The notes: generated by a model not told the origin, from the sequence alone. 64,000 bases of DNA from CALKJP01 sp046299555 (GCA_046299555.1 JBKBHS010000001.1:186001-250000), one strand, 5' to 3'; positions 26,871 through 36,863 are shown, counted from the first letter of the stretch. Numbers and translations: made by a program.

Positions 26871-27431
26871 ATGCAAGGTTTAATAAAAATTTTTGGTTAC
26901 CTTATTATTGTCAACACTCTACTGTTTTACTCATGTAGCAGTAATCAATTTTCTGATAAAATAAAAGCTTTAGATAGCCTTTCGTTAGAAGTTGAGCGTT
27001 TAATAGATAGTATTAAACTTGAAGATACGACCATTTATATAAATGCCGCAAAAAACATTGATAAAAATTTAAAACTCATTCAAAAAGAGCTAAAAGATAC
27101 CATTAGCAAAGATGAAGCGCAAATTTTAAGCGACTATAAAATGATTCGAAAATCATTATTAAATTATCCTGATAAAATTAAGTCTATATATAATGAACTT
27201 GTTTATTCAAAAAAACAATTAAATGCACTTTCAAAAGACTTAAGTCGTGGTTATATTGAAGCGAGCAAAGCCGAAGAATATTTTAGCTTGGAAGTTACCT
27301 CCACACAAACCGTGTTGGAAGAAGGATGGTCAACCATAAACAACAGCCCGATTTATTTAAAAATGTTTGAAGAATTACACCCAAAAGTTTTAAACTTTAT
27401 GGAAAACCACCAAATAAGCGAAAGTCAATAA
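26871..27431 (+). CDS. Unknown helical lipoprotein
   Basis: 186 residues with a lipobox (LLFYSCSSN, Cys22). The mature part is almost wholly charged helix (LSLEVERLIDSIKLED, NAAKNIDKNLKLIQKELKD, KQLNALSKDLSRGY) and likely a helical bundle or coiled coil. No family recognised. The stop TAA is directly followed by the ATG of the TPR gene, so the two are co-translated and may act together in the envelope. Confidence 0.75.
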   Translation: MQGLIKIFGYLIIVNTLLFYSCSSNQFSDKIKALDSLSLEVERLIDSIKLEDTTIYINAAKNIDKNLKLIQKELKDTISKDEAQILSDYKMIRKSLLNYPDKIKSIYNELVYSKKQLNALSKDLSRGYIEASKAEEYFSLEVTSTQTVLEEGWSTINNSPIYLKMFEELHPKVLNFMENHQISESQ

Positions 27432-29297
27432 ATGAATACCCCATTATTTAAAATAATTGCTTTTCTTATTGTTACAACATCAACATGGTGCTATTCACAG
27501 GAAATTATCTCATTTCCTCAAGAAGGAAATTCGGTAAATAAATCAAGTGAGGAACAGCTTGCAGCACAATATTTTCAAAATAAAGAATACGAAAAGGCAG
27601 CTTTTTATTATGAAAAGCTGTTTGAAAAAAATCCTATCGATCGCTACTATCAGAATTTGCTAACCTGCTTAATTGAAACAGAAAACTTTAATAAGGCAGA
27701 AAAATTGGTTAAAAAACAACAAAAGAAAAACCCATATGCCCTTAATTATACAGTTGATTTAGGATATGTTTATAAAAGAGAAGGAAAAATGGACGAGGCA
27801 AAAAAAGTATGGGAAAAAGCCATTAACGAATTAGCGCCCAATCAAAATCAAATATTTGAATTAGCTCATGCTTTTAATAATAGAAAAGAAACCGATTTTG
27901 CATTAAGCACATACTTAAAAGGAAGAAAAATTCTTAACGGACTTTATACCTTTCATTTCGAAATTGCAGATATCTATGCACAAAAGGGAAATTATGCTGC
28001 CATGATTAACGAATACCTCGATGTTTTACTTATAAACGAGGCATATATTCAACAAGTTCAAAATGCTTTATTACGCATTTATCAAAGCGCTCCGGAAGAT
28101 AAAAAAAATGAAACATTAAAAACCGAGCTTTTAAAAAGAATTCAAAAATATCCGGATAAAAAAATTTTTGCCGAAATGCTTATTTGGATAATGATGCAAG
28201 AGCAAGATTTTAATGGTGCACTTACTCAATCCATAGCGCTTGATAAACGGTTAAAAGAAGACGGAGCTCGTGTATTTTCATTAGCCCATATGGCTGCTGA
28301 CAACAAACAATATGAAGCATCGGCAAAAGGATATCAATACATAATTGATAAAGGCAAAGAAAATTACTATTACACTTCTGCCAAAATTGAATTATTACAT
28401 GTTAATTTCAAAAAAATTACCGAACAAGCCAAATACACAAAAGAAGAATTAATACAGCTTGAAAAAAACTATGTTACAACATTAAATGAATTAGGAAAAA
28501 GCGGAAATACCGCTTCGCTTATGCGCGACTTAGCCCATTTATACGCTTTTTATTTACACGAAATCGATAAGGCTATTGCTATACTCGATGAAATCGTAGC
28601 AATGGGAAGAATTTCTCCACAATTAAAAGCAGAATGCAAATTAGATCTTGGCGATATTTTATTACTCGAAAACGATATTTGGGAAGCCTCTCTGCTTTAT
28701 TCACAAGTGGAAAAAGATTTTAAGCATGATGAACTGGGAGACAAAGCCAAATTTAAAAATGCTCGTTTATCTTATTTTGTTGGCGATTTTAAATGGGCTC
28801 AAGCACAACTCGATGTTTTAAAAGGATCTACATCAAAACTCATTGCCAACGATGCCATGCAACTATCTTTACTTATTACAGATAACACAACCATTGATAC
28901 CAATGAAGTTCCTCTTCAAATTTATGCACGTGCAGAATTGCTTATGTTTCAAAATAAATTAGAAGAGGCTTTAAAAACACTCGATACCATTAATCTTTAT
29001 TTTCCAGGACATTCTTTAACCGATGACATCTTAATGAGCAAAGCACGCATTTTTGAGAAAAATCAAGATTTTGAAAATGCACTTAAAATGTATGAAGCTA
29101 TTTACAACGGATTTGCAGATGATATTTATGGAGATGATGCCTTATTTAAAATGGCAGAAATAGAACACTTTATTTTTAATAAACCAGAAACCGCCAAAGC
29201 TTTATATCAAAAAGTGTTAATGGAATTTCCCGGAAGCATTTTTGTAGTAGAATCGCGAAAACGTATTCGTCAAATTAGAGGAGATAATTTGAATTAA
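27432..29297 (+). CDS. Secreted tetratricopeptide-repeat protein
   Basis: 621 residues. Signal peptide (TTSTWCYSQ, about 1-22) then TPR-type helix pairs through the length: AAQYFQNKEYEKAAFYYEKLFEKNP, YVYKREGKMDEAKKVWEKAI, ...LEEALKTLDTINLYFPGHSLTDD, FALKMYEAI-like repeats, ending with a tol-pal/YbgF-like pattern (FNKPETAKALYQKVLMEFPGSIFVVESRKRIRQIRG). A periplasmic or outer-membrane scaffold; partner unknown, perhaps the lipoprotein encoded directly upstream. Confidence 0.85.
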   Translation: MNTPLFKIIAFLIVTTSTWCYSQEIISFPQEGNSVNKSSEEQLAAQYFQNKEYEKAAFYYEKLFEKNPIDRYYQNLLTCLIETENFNKAEKLVKKQQKKNPYALNYTVDLGYVYKREGKMDEAKKVWEKAINELAPNQNQIFELAHAFNNRKETDFALSTYLKGRKILNGLYTFHFEIADIYAQKGNYAAMINEYLDVLLINEAYIQQVQNALLRIYQSAPEDKKNETLKTELLKRIQKYPDKKIFAEMLIWIMMQEQDFNGALTQSIALDKRLKEDGARVFSLAHMAADNKQYEASAKGYQYIIDKGKENYYYTSAKIELLHVNFKKITEQAKYTKEELIQLEKNYVTTLNELGKSGNTASLMRDLAHLYAFYLHEIDKAIAILDEIVAMGRISPQLKAECKLDLGDILLLENDIWEASLLYSQVEKDFKHDELGDKAKFKNARLSYFVGDFKWAQAQLDVLKGSTSKLIANDAMQLSLLITDNTTIDTNEVPLQIYARAELLMFQNKLEEALKTLDTINLYFPGHSLTDDILMSKARIFEKNQDFENALKMYEAIYNGFADDIYGDDALFKMAEIEHFIFNKPETAKALYQKVLMEFPGSIFVVESRKRIRQIRGDNLN

Positions 29298-29325
29298 TTT
29301 TTAGAGCATAAGTGCAGAATTAAGT

Positions 29326-30498
29326 CTAATAAAACAATCCGCTATTACTATCAATATAACTTTTAGCCATATTTTTCACGGTTTCACTGCAACGCATAAT
29401 CATATCTGCGTTACTTGGAAACGGCATTGGTCTGTTGCCAAGTTTTTTAGCTGTTTCGGGGCTTAAGGCATTTAAATCTCCTTGAGCGGTTGCTGCAAAA
29501 TTTTGAAAAACACTCTCAGCACTTAAGGGCACTGTATTCAATAATTGTTTGGTATTATTGTTTATAAAATCTACGGTCCCAAATACGCGTGCAGCTTTAT
29601 TTTGCTGAATTTCTATAACATTACAAGTAATTGTTTTAAACTTAGGAACTTTAATATCATTACCCAAACTATCTTTTTTTACGTTCCCTCTTTCGTCTAA
29701 CACATATTGAAATCCGTCTTGAACCTCTTTACTTTCAGTGTAATGTACTTCTTTAACCCCTTCCGGACTGACATCAATGCTTTTTATATTTAACAATATT
29801 ATATAATCGTATGTTACATCTTTTAAAGCATTGGTGTGATATTGAATAAATTGACGATTTAAGTGATGTAAACTAATTTTAAACATCTCGTCCTGGAATG
29901 CTTGAGGGATAATCATTCCACTGCTATTTTCCATTTTAAACAATACATAGCTGGTACCTTTGGCAATAGCTTCAGATATTTTGGTATCTACATCTTTATA
30001 TTCTTTAAAAAACTTTTTTACATTTAAAAAATTATAATATGCCTCTCTTGCCGATTCTCGTGTATTGTTACTTAAAAGTGTAATACCTTTGGTATAATAA
30101 AAATCTGCTGCTTTTCTTTTGGCATTTACTATTTCTTCATCATAATTAACAAACTCGAAATTTACCGGGCGGCCTCCGGGCAACCACAACTGAGGCAAAG
30201 TTTTAACCAAGTCCTGGCGATTTTTTAATTGTAAGTAGATAGCATATACTTGTTCCCATATATCCGGATTACCCTCTAATTTCAAATAATTTATTTTTTC
30301 TCTATCCGTCTGATTGGCTAATTGATATGCTCTTTGTAAAACCTGAATTTCTTTAACATTAGATGGCTTTTTCTTTAGTTTTTTAACAGATTTACGAATA
30401 GCCATATCATATTGCCCACGATCTAAATGCTTTTTGGAAGATACACAACCTACAAATATCAAAACAATTGAAAAAAGTAAAACTCCTAAATAACGCAT
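29326..30498 (-). CDS. Conserved-looking lipoprotein of unknown function
   Basis: 390 residues with a lipoprotein signal (LFSIVLIFVGCVSSKK). After Cys is a TPR-like stretch (HLDRGQYDMAIRKSVKKLKKKPSNVKEIQVLQRAYQLAN), then a mixed alpha/beta part with KTITCNVIEIQQNKAARVFGTVDFINNNTKQLL. I recognise the general pattern from Bacteroidota genomes but no named domain. Single gene, convergent with the TPR gene and divergent from the MMPL exporter. Confidence 0.75.
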   Translation of the reverse strand: MRYLGVLLFSIVLIFVGCVSSKKHLDRGQYDMAIRKSVKKLKKKPSNVKEIQVLQRAYQLANQTDREKINYLKLEGNPDIWEQVYAIYLQLKNRQDLVKTLPQLWLPGGRPVNFEFVNYDEEIVNAKRKAADFYYTKGITLLSNNTRESAREAYYNFLNVKKFFKEYKDVDTKISEAIAKGTSYVLFKMENSSGMIIPQAFQDEMFKISLHHLNRQFIQYHTNALKDVTYDYIILLNIKSIDVSPEGVKEVHYTESKEVQDGFQYVLDERGNVKKDSLGNDIKVPKFKTITCNVIEIQQNKAARVFGTVDFINNNTKQLLNTVPLSAESVFQNFAATAQGDLNALSPETAKKLGNRPMPFPSNADMIMRCSETVKNMAKSYIDSNSGLFY

Positions 30499-30581
30499 AA
30501 AATAAAGTATTTAATATAAAAGTATATTTTTTCAAATTCCCTGCCAAAAATGCACAAATCATTTCATATACCTTAATGATA

Positions 30582-30612
30582 TTGTATTTTTATACAAAAT
30601 CATGTACGTTTG
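30582..30612 (+). promoter_or_regulatory. Promoter (-33/-7) of the MMPL-rfbA-epimerase-polyprenyl operon
   Basis: TTG at 30582-30584 and TACGTTTG at 30605-30612 are separated by 20 bases, a good Bacteroidota promoter. The start codon is 30 bases after the -7 box. Confidence 0.55.
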
Positions 30613-30641
30613 TTAATTATTAAAAGCTATGCAGCCTTATT

Positions 30642-33044
30642 ATGTGGGATAAAATTTGTAGTTTAATATTACGAAAGCGTTTAATTATACTTATTATATT
30701 AACCCTTCTTACTATCGTTATGGGCTATTTTGGCTCAAAAGTTCAAATGTCGTATGAATTTGCCAAGCTTTTGCCCGATGATGACAGCACATCTATACAA
30801 TATAACGAATTTAAAAAAACGTTTGGTGAAGACGGTAGCGTATTTGTTATTGGTATAAAACGCAACGATTTTTTTACTCCTGAAATTTTTAATGCCTGGT
30901 ATGCAATAGGGAATAAAATTAAAGAAACCGAAGGCGTTGAAGATGTATTATCGGTTGCTCATTTATTTAACCTCGAAAAAGACGAAAGTCAGAAACGTTT
31001 TAAAATTGTTCCAATAGTTAAAAATTATTGCTCAACACAAAATGAAGTAGATAGCTTAAAACAGCTTATTTTATCATTGCCTTTTTATAAAGAATATCTC
31101 TACAATGATAGTACCGGTGCTACTTTAATGGCAATAACTTTAAATAAAGATATACTAAACTCTAAAGCTCGAGAAAAACTTATTGAAGGAATTGTTCAAG
31201 ATGTAGAAGAAATTGCAAAAGCCTCAAATATTGAAATTTATTATTCGGGAATGCCATTTATAAGAACGCAAGTTTCCATAAAAGTTTCAAAAGAAATTAA
31301 ACTATTTGTGTTTCTTTCTGCATTAGTAACAGCCATTATTTTATTTTTATTTTTTCGTTCATGGGCACCTGTATTGGTTTCTATGTTGGTAGTAGCTGTT
31401 GGTGTTTTATGGAGTCTTGGAACGGTAGTATTGTTTGGATATAAAATTACTATTCTACTTGGCTTAATTCCTCCGCTGATTATAGTAATCGGAATACCCA
31501 ATTGCGTGTATCTTATAAACAAGTATCATCAAGAATATAAAAAACATGGAAACCAAGCAAAAGCATTAACACGAATTATTCAAAAAATCGGAGGTGCTAC
31601 ATTTTTAACCAACATGACCACTGCTATTGGATTTGCCACTTTTATTTTTACATCCAGCAGTATACTTATTGAATTTGGCTATATAGCTGCCGTAAACGTA
31701 ATGATTGTATTTTTCCTTTCACTTTTAATAATTCCAACGGTATTTAGTTATTTACCCCCACCTAAACAAAAACATATAAAACACTTAGATAATACATGGA
31801 TGCTTGGATTAGTTAATGGTTTAATAAACATTGTTTCCCATAAAAGAAAACATGTTTATATAAGCACTTTTATAGTTATAATCATATCAATATATGGTAT
31901 AAGTTTAATAGAAACAACGGGAAATATTGCAGATGATGTTCCAAGAAACGATAAACTATATACCGATTTATTGTTTTTTGAAGAAAACTTTAGTGGAGTT
32001 ATGCCGTTTGAAGTGGTAATTGATACTCGAAAAGAAGGAATGGCAGCTCAAATTCCAACTTTAAAAAAAATTGAAAAATTACAAGAACTCATACATTCCT
32101 ATCCCGAATTTTCCAGACCTCTTTCAATAGCAGAAGTAATTAAATTTTCAAAACAAGCGTATTATAATGGTAATGAAGAAATGTACACATTGCCAAGCGA
32201 TATGGAAAAATCTTTTTTAGCTCCATATTTGACCACCAAAACTGAAGGAGGTAAAGATAAAATTTTACGTTCATTTATGGATTCTACCAAACGCTATGCA
32301 CGCGTAACAGCACAAATGGCAGATATTGGCACTAAAGAAATGCAGCGAATAAACGATGATATACGACCTAAAATTGATTCGATATTTAACCCTGAAAAAT
32401 ATACCGTTTACCTTACCGGTAACAGCATAGTTTTTTTAAAAGGAACTAATTATTTGATAAAAAATTTAATTCTTAGTTTAGCCTTAGCAATATTTATAAT
32501 TTCCATCCTGATGTCATTTTTATTCATGTCTTTCAGAATGGTGTTTGTATCCATTTTACCCAATTTTATTCCACTTATTGTTACTGCGGGTTTAATGGGA
32601 TATTTTGGAATAACCATAAAACCAAGCACCATCTTAGTATTTAGCATTGCTTTTGGAATTTCGGTGGATGACACAATTCATTATTTGGCCAAATACCGCC
32701 AGGAAATTAAACTCAGACGCTGGGATTTAAAGGGTTCTGTTCTTACAGCACTAAGAGAATCAGGGATGAGCATGGCCTACACCTCCATTATTTTATTTTT
32801 TGGTTTTGGAATATTTTCTGTTTCAAACTTTGGTGGAACAGTAGCTTTAGGCGTTTTGGTTTCTATTACACTTATTGTAGCAATGCTTTCTAATTTAATT
32901 ATTTTACCAAGCCTTTTGCTGTCGGTTGAAAAACAAATTTTAGTAAAAGCCATGAACGAACCATTATTACAAATATTAGACGAAGAAGAAGATATGGATA
33001 TAAACGAATTGGTGTTGCCTAAAAAGTCAGAAAATACTGTTTAA
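30642..33044 (+). CDS. RND superfamily (MMPL/HpnN-like) exporter
   Basis: 800 residues in two repeats, each one transmembrane helix, a soluble periplasmic loop and about five helices. N-terminal helix 15-32, loop FAKLLPDDDSTSIQYNEFKKTFGEDGSVFVIG; helices from about 225 and again from about 605; the second core has FSIAFGISVDDTIHYLAKYRQE with the charged pair of the proton relay. Family members move lipids, hopanoids or siderophores across the inner membrane. It leads an operon with nucleotide-sugar and polyprenyl genes, 22 bases before rfbA, suggesting a lipid or lipid-linked substrate (inference). Confidence 0.88.
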   Translation: MWDKICSLILRKRLIILIILTLLTIVMGYFGSKVQMSYEFAKLLPDDDSTSIQYNEFKKTFGEDGSVFVIGIKRNDFFTPEIFNAWYAIGNKIKETEGVEDVLSVAHLFNLEKDESQKRFKIVPIVKNYCSTQNEVDSLKQLILSLPFYKEYLYNDSTGATLMAITLNKDILNSKAREKLIEGIVQDVEEIAKASNIEIYYSGMPFIRTQVSIKVSKEIKLFVFLSALVTAIILFLFFRSWAPVLVSMLVVAVGVLWSLGTVVLFGYKITILLGLIPPLIIVIGIPNCVYLINKYHQEYKKHGNQAKALTRIIQKIGGATFLTNMTTAIGFATFIFTSSSILIEFGYIAAVNVMIVFFLSLLIIPTVFSYLPPPKQKHIKHLDNTWMLGLVNGLINIVSHKRKHVYISTFIVIIISIYGISLIETTGNIADDVPRNDKLYTDLLFFEENFSGVMPFEVVIDTRKEGMAAQIPTLKKIEKLQELIHSYPEFSRPLSIAEVIKFSKQAYYNGNEEMYTLPSDMEKSFLAPYLTTKTEGGKDKILRSFMDSTKRYARVTAQMADIGTKEMQRINDDIRPKIDSIFNPEKYTVYLTGNSIVFLKGTNYLIKNLILSLALAIFIISILMSFLFMSFRMVFVSILPNFIPLIVTAGLMGYFGITIKPSTILVFSIAFGISVDDTIHYLAKYRQEIKLRRWDLKGSVLTALRESGMSMAYTSIILFFGFGIFSVSNFGGTVALGVLVSITLIVAMLSNLIILPSLLLSVEKQILVKAMNEPLLQILDEEEDMDINELVLPKKSENTV

Positions 33045-33066
33045 TGTTTAAACAATAAATTTACAA

Positions 33067-33936
33067 ATGAAGGGATTAATATTAGCAGGAGGTTCCGGAA
33101 CTAGATTACACCCGCTTACACTTGCCGTTAGCAAACAATTAATGCCGGTTTATGATAAACCTATGATTTATTATCCCCTATCTACTTTAATGATGGCCGG
33201 GATAAGAGAAATATTAATCATTTCAACCCCTCAAGATTTACCAAACTTTAAAAAATTATTGGGTGACGGAACAAATTTAGGCTGTTCATTTGAATATGCA
33301 GAACAACCAATTCCAAATGGGCTTGCACAAGCGTTTGTAATTGGCGAAAAGTTTATAGGTAATGATGCTGCTGCTTTAATTTTAGGAGATAATATTTTTT
33401 ATGGTTCAGGATTAGAACAAACTCTAAGCGCTATTAAAAAACCTGAAGGAGGAATTGTTTTTGCTTATCATGTATCAGACCCAGAACGATATGGAGTGGT
33501 TGAATTTGATAAAAATCAAAAAGCCATTTCAATTGAAGAAAAACCTAAAAATCCAAAATCGAATTATGCCGTTCCGGGATTATACTTTTACGATAATCAA
33601 GTTATAGAAATTGCAAAAAGTTTAAAACCAAGTGCCAGAGGAGAATATGAAATTACCGATGTAAATAAATACTATTTAGAAAAAGGGAAATTAAAAGTTG
33701 CTATATTAGATAGAGGAACAGCATGGTTAGACACAGGAACATTTGCATCGCTTATGCAAGCCGGACAATTTGTTCAGGTAATTGAGGAACGACAAGGTTT
33801 AAAAATTGGATGCATTGAAGAAGTTGCTTGGCAAAAAGGATTTATTGATAATGCCCAATTAGAAAAAATTGCTCAGCCACTTTTAAAAAGTGGTTATGGA
33901 AATTATCTTTTAAACTTATTAAAAAACAAAGCATGA
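33067..33936 (+). CDS. rfbA: Glucose-1-phosphate thymidylyltransferase
   Basis: 289 residues, normal length. Makes dTDP-glucose for deoxysugar synthesis. The nucleotide-binding GLILAGGSGTRLHPLT, KQLMPVYDKPMIYYPLSTLM and LILGDNIFYG motifs and VEFDKNQKAISIEEKPKNPKSNYAV are diagnostic. Overlaps the following epimerase by four bases. The rfbB, rfbC and rfbD partners are not in the window. Confidence 0.95.
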   Translation: MKGLILAGGSGTRLHPLTLAVSKQLMPVYDKPMIYYPLSTLMMAGIREILIISTPQDLPNFKKLLGDGTNLGCSFEYAEQPIPNGLAQAFVIGEKFIGNDAAALILGDNIFYGSGLEQTLSAIKKPEGGIVFAYHVSDPERYGVVEFDKNQKAISIEEKPKNPKSNYAVPGLYFYDNQVIEIAKSLKPSARGEYEITDVNKYYLEKGKLKVAILDRGTAWLDTGTFASLMQAGQFVQVIEERQGLKIGCIEEVAWQKGFIDNAQLEKIAQPLLKSGYGNYLLNLLKNKA

Positions 33937-34868
33937 TTAAAATATTAGTTACCGGTGGAGCCGGATTTATTGCAAGCTGCCTTGCAGAAAAATTAGCAGA
34001 AGACAAAAATAATTTTATAACTATTGTAGATAATTTAATAACCGGATGCCGCGAAAAAATACCTTCTTCGCCCTACAATAATATTCGATTTATTAAAAGC
34101 GATGTAAATGAGATGGATGATATTGCAGGAGTTTTTTATTCAGGAAACTTTGATTATGTATTTCATTATGCGGCCTTAGTTGGAGTAAAAAGAACGCTTG
34201 AAAATCCGGTAATGGTGCTAAACGATATTACAGGCATTAAAAATATTCTTACTCTTAGTAAAAACACAAGCGTAAAAAGAGTTTATTTTTCATCTTCATC
34301 AGAGGTATATGGCGAACCTGTTGAATTTCCTCAAAACGAGTTAACCACTCCACTTAACTCTCGATTACCTTACGCTATTGTTAAAAATGTGGGAGAAGCA
34401 TTTTTAAAATCCTACCATCAGGAGTATGGATTGGAATATACTATTTTCCGATTTTTTAATACATACGGACCAAAACAAAGCAAAGATTTTGTTATTTCTA
34501 AATTTATCTCCAGCGCTCTTAAAAATGAAGATATTACCATATATGGAGATGGTTCTCAAACCAGAACATTCTGCTATATTGATGATAATATAGAAGCATG
34601 CATAAATGCATTTAAAAAAAATTTACACGTGAATGATGTTGTAAACATTGGTGGAGAGATTGAAATTTCTATAAAAAATTTGGCAGAAAAAATTATTGCC
34701 TTGACAGGTTCTTCCTCAAAAATAGTTCACCTACCAGCCCTTAAAGAAGGCGATATGACTCGCAGACAACCTGATAATACGAAAATGAAAAAATTATTAG
34801 GTCGCGAACTTTTATCACTTGAAAATGGTTTAAAAAAAGTTATTAATAACACACAATACATCCTTTAA
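33933..34868 (+). CDS. NAD-dependent sugar-nucleotide epimerase/dehydratase
   Basis: 311 residues, extended SDR. NAD loop VTGGAGFIASCLAE (about 5-18), active-site Ser/Thr in YFSSSSEVYGEP, catalytic YAIVK (Tyr and Lys) and RFFNTYGPKQSKDFVISKF. The pattern is close to UDP-glucuronate decarboxylase and UDP-glucose epimerase groups; which substrate cannot be settled. Overlaps rfbA, two bases before polyprenyl synthase. Confidence 0.88.
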   Translation: MIKILVTGGAGFIASCLAEKLAEDKNNFITIVDNLITGCREKIPSSPYNNIRFIKSDVNEMDDIAGVFYSGNFDYVFHYAALVGVKRTLENPVMVLNDITGIKNILTLSKNTSVKRVYFSSSSEVYGEPVEFPQNELTTPLNSRLPYAIVKNVGEAFLKSYHQEYGLEYTIFRFFNTYGPKQSKDFVISKFISSALKNEDITIYGDGSQTRTFCYIDDNIEACINAFKKNLHVNDVVNIGGEIEISIKNLAEKIIALTGSSSKIVHLPALKEGDMTRRQPDNTKMKKLLGRELLSLENGLKKVINNTQYIL

Positions 34869-34870
34869 AA

Positions 34871-35854
34871 TTGAATACTGTAAGCCATTTTAGTCAAATT
34901 TTTTCTGAAAGACTAAAACTATTTGTTGAAACATTAAATAATAAAACACCCGCTGAACTATATGAGCCAATGCAATATATCCTAAGCCTTGGCGGAAAAA
35001 GACTTAGACCTGTTTTGGCTTATCTTGGTAATGATTTATTTAATGGAAACTTATATGACGCACATCCTGCTGCATTAGCTATTGAAATATTTCACAATTT
35101 TTCGTTGGTACATGATGATATAATGGATAAAGCCCCTTTAAGAAGAGGAAAAGCTACAGTTCATGAAAAATGGAATTCAAACATTGCCATTTTAAGCGGA
35201 GATAGCCTTTTAGTTAAGGCCTATGAAGAATTGACCAAAGCAAAACCCGAACATTTAAAACTATTAATCGAAACATTTAATAAAACTGCTATCGAAGTTT
35301 GCGAAGGACAACAATTGGATATGAATTTCGAAAATATTAATGAAGTTAGCACAAATGAATATATTCGAATGATTACACTTAAAACAGCCGTACTCTTGGG
35401 TGCTGCACTAAAAATGGGTGCCATTACTGCCAATGCAACTTTTTATGATGCTGATAATATTTATGCTTTTGGTAAAAATATTGGTATTGCTTTTCAGTTA
35501 CAAGATGATATTTTAGATGTATTTGGCAATCCTGAAAAATTCGGAAAAAAAATTGGTGGAGATATTATTGGTAATAAAAAAACATGGTTATTAATTGAGG
35601 CTAAAAAGCAAGCAAGCGGAGCCTTAAAAGAAAAATTAGTTCATTGGATTAATCTAAAAGATTTTAATCCATCAGAAAAGGTATCGGCCATAAAATCAGT
35701 TTATGAGGAGCTAAACATTAAAGAACAAGCCGAAAAGGAAATGGCAAAATATTATCAATTAGCACTAACGCATTTATCAAACATAAATGCGGATAAAAAC
35801 AAAATACAAAATTTAATAGATTTTGCCAAAGAACTTTTAAATAGAGAAATATAA
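34871..35854 (+). CDS. Polyprenyl (trans-isoprenyl) diphosphate synthase
   Basis: 327 residues from a TTG start two bases after the preceding stop; the next Met is at about residue 34, inside the GGKRLRP substrate block region, so TTG is the better start. Asp-rich motifs: HDDIMDKAPLRRGKATVH (FARM) and QLQDDILDVFGNPEKFGKKIGGDI (SARM). The residues before the FARM (FSLVHDDIMD) lack a bulky double aromatic, as in long-chain enzymes. It could provide the isoprenoid for quinones, carotenoids or a lipid carrier. Confidence 0.88.
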   Translation: MNTVSHFSQIFSERLKLFVETLNNKTPAELYEPMQYILSLGGKRLRPVLAYLGNDLFNGNLYDAHPAALAIEIFHNFSLVHDDIMDKAPLRRGKATVHEKWNSNIAILSGDSLLVKAYEELTKAKPEHLKLLIETFNKTAIEVCEGQQLDMNFENINEVSTNEYIRMITLKTAVLLGAALKMGAITANATFYDADNIYAFGKNIGIAFQLQDDILDVFGNPEKFGKKIGGDIIGNKKTWLLIEAKKQASGALKEKLVHWINLKDFNPSEKVSAIKSVYEELNIKEQAEKEMAKYYQLALTHLSNINADKNKIQNLIDFAKELLNREI

Positions 35855-35865
35855 ATTCTCTATTT
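35839..35865. terminator. Bidirectional AT-rich terminator between convergent genes
   Basis: AAATAGAGAA and TTCTCTATTT form a 10-bp stem around a 7-base loop across the two convergent stop codons (plus-strand polyprenyl synthase, minus-strand coiled-coil gene). The stem is low in GC, so efficiency is uncertain. Confidence 0.5.
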
Positions 35866-36783
35866 TAATTCAAAATTGGCTAAACCAATTTTTGTTTCAT
35901 CTAAATATAAATCTACTACATATTTACCTTCAGGCAATTTATCTGACTCTTTAGTATTATAGTAGGCACAAATGGTCATTAATTGATTATTGTAATCAAC
36001 CGTTTTTTTAGCGCTATATACCCCTTTAATTCCTCCATCATAAGTAAACATATACGATTCATCTGCACCTTCTGACAAAATTTTGCCATCAGGAGTGATA
36101 ATTCTAACATATATTGTAATAGGACCGGGTTTACGAATAGTGTTCTCCAATACATCAAAACACACTTTAATTTTTTCTGCTTTTTTGGCTCTATTGGTTT
36201 CTGATTCTTTTCCTGATGATTTTATCGAAACGCCTGTTGCTTTAATATTGGTTGCTGTTAGTAATGAAGCCTTAGCAACTGTTTGACTTAAATTTTCTTT
36301 TACTTTGTTTAGTTCTTCGTATTTACTTTTTTGCGTATTCAACTCTTCTTTTACTAATGTATTTTCTTTATTCAGCTTAATATTTAACTGATTTAAAGAA
36401 TCAATTGTAACAACATAACCCTGCATAATTTTACGCAAGGTTTCTGTTTCTTTTTTATACTTCAACATCATGGCTGTATTACCTTTATATTTTTCTACAT
36501 CAGCCATTAATTGTGCTATTTTTTCTTTTTGTTGGTCAATTTCTGCTTGCAACTCTTTATTGTTTGTTTGTAATGATTCATAGTCTTTCATTAAATTTTC
36601 TAATTCTTGAGTAAGCGCATCTTTTTCCTCAATCACTTCTTGCTTTTCAGCAACTTCTGTTTTTATAGCTTTATTTTGTTCTATAAACTGCCAAATTAAT
36701 ATTCCACAAGTTATTGTTAGCAAGGCTATTATAAGAACTAAAAATTTTATTAGGTTGTTTTGGTTTTGGTTTTGTACTTCCAT
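35860..36783 (-). CDS. Single-pass membrane coiled-coil protein of unknown function
   Basis: 307 residues. One membrane helix near the N-terminus (IKFLVLIIALLTITCGILIW, about 12-31), a long coiled coil (about 35-175, heptads such as EKDALTQELENLMKDYESLQTNN) and a C-terminal beta domain (about 205-307, KVCFDVLENTIRKPGPITIYVRIITPDGKILSEG). The pattern is seen in Bacteroidota but I know no function. The orientation puts the C-terminal domain in the periplasm. Possible -7 box TAACTTTG at 36803-36810 on the minus strand. Confidence 0.75.
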   Translation of the reverse strand: MEVQNQNQNNLIKFLVLIIALLTITCGILIWQFIEQNKAIKTEVAEKQEVIEEKDALTQELENLMKDYESLQTNNKELQAEIDQQKEKIAQLMADVEKYKGNTAMMLKYKKETETLRKIMQGYVVTIDSLNQLNIKLNKENTLVKEELNTQKSKYEELNKVKENLSQTVAKASLLTATNIKATGVSIKSSGKESETNRAKKAEKIKVCFDVLENTIRKPGPITIYVRIITPDGKILSEGADESYMFTYDGGIKGVYSAKKTVDYNNQLMTICAYYNTKESDKLPEGKYVVDLYLDETKIGLANFELK

Positions 36784-36863
36784 AAATTTATCATTTACAA
36801 CACAAAGTTAATCGTTTAAATTATTTATTTACCTAAAAAACAATCTTAATTTAAAGCAATTGT

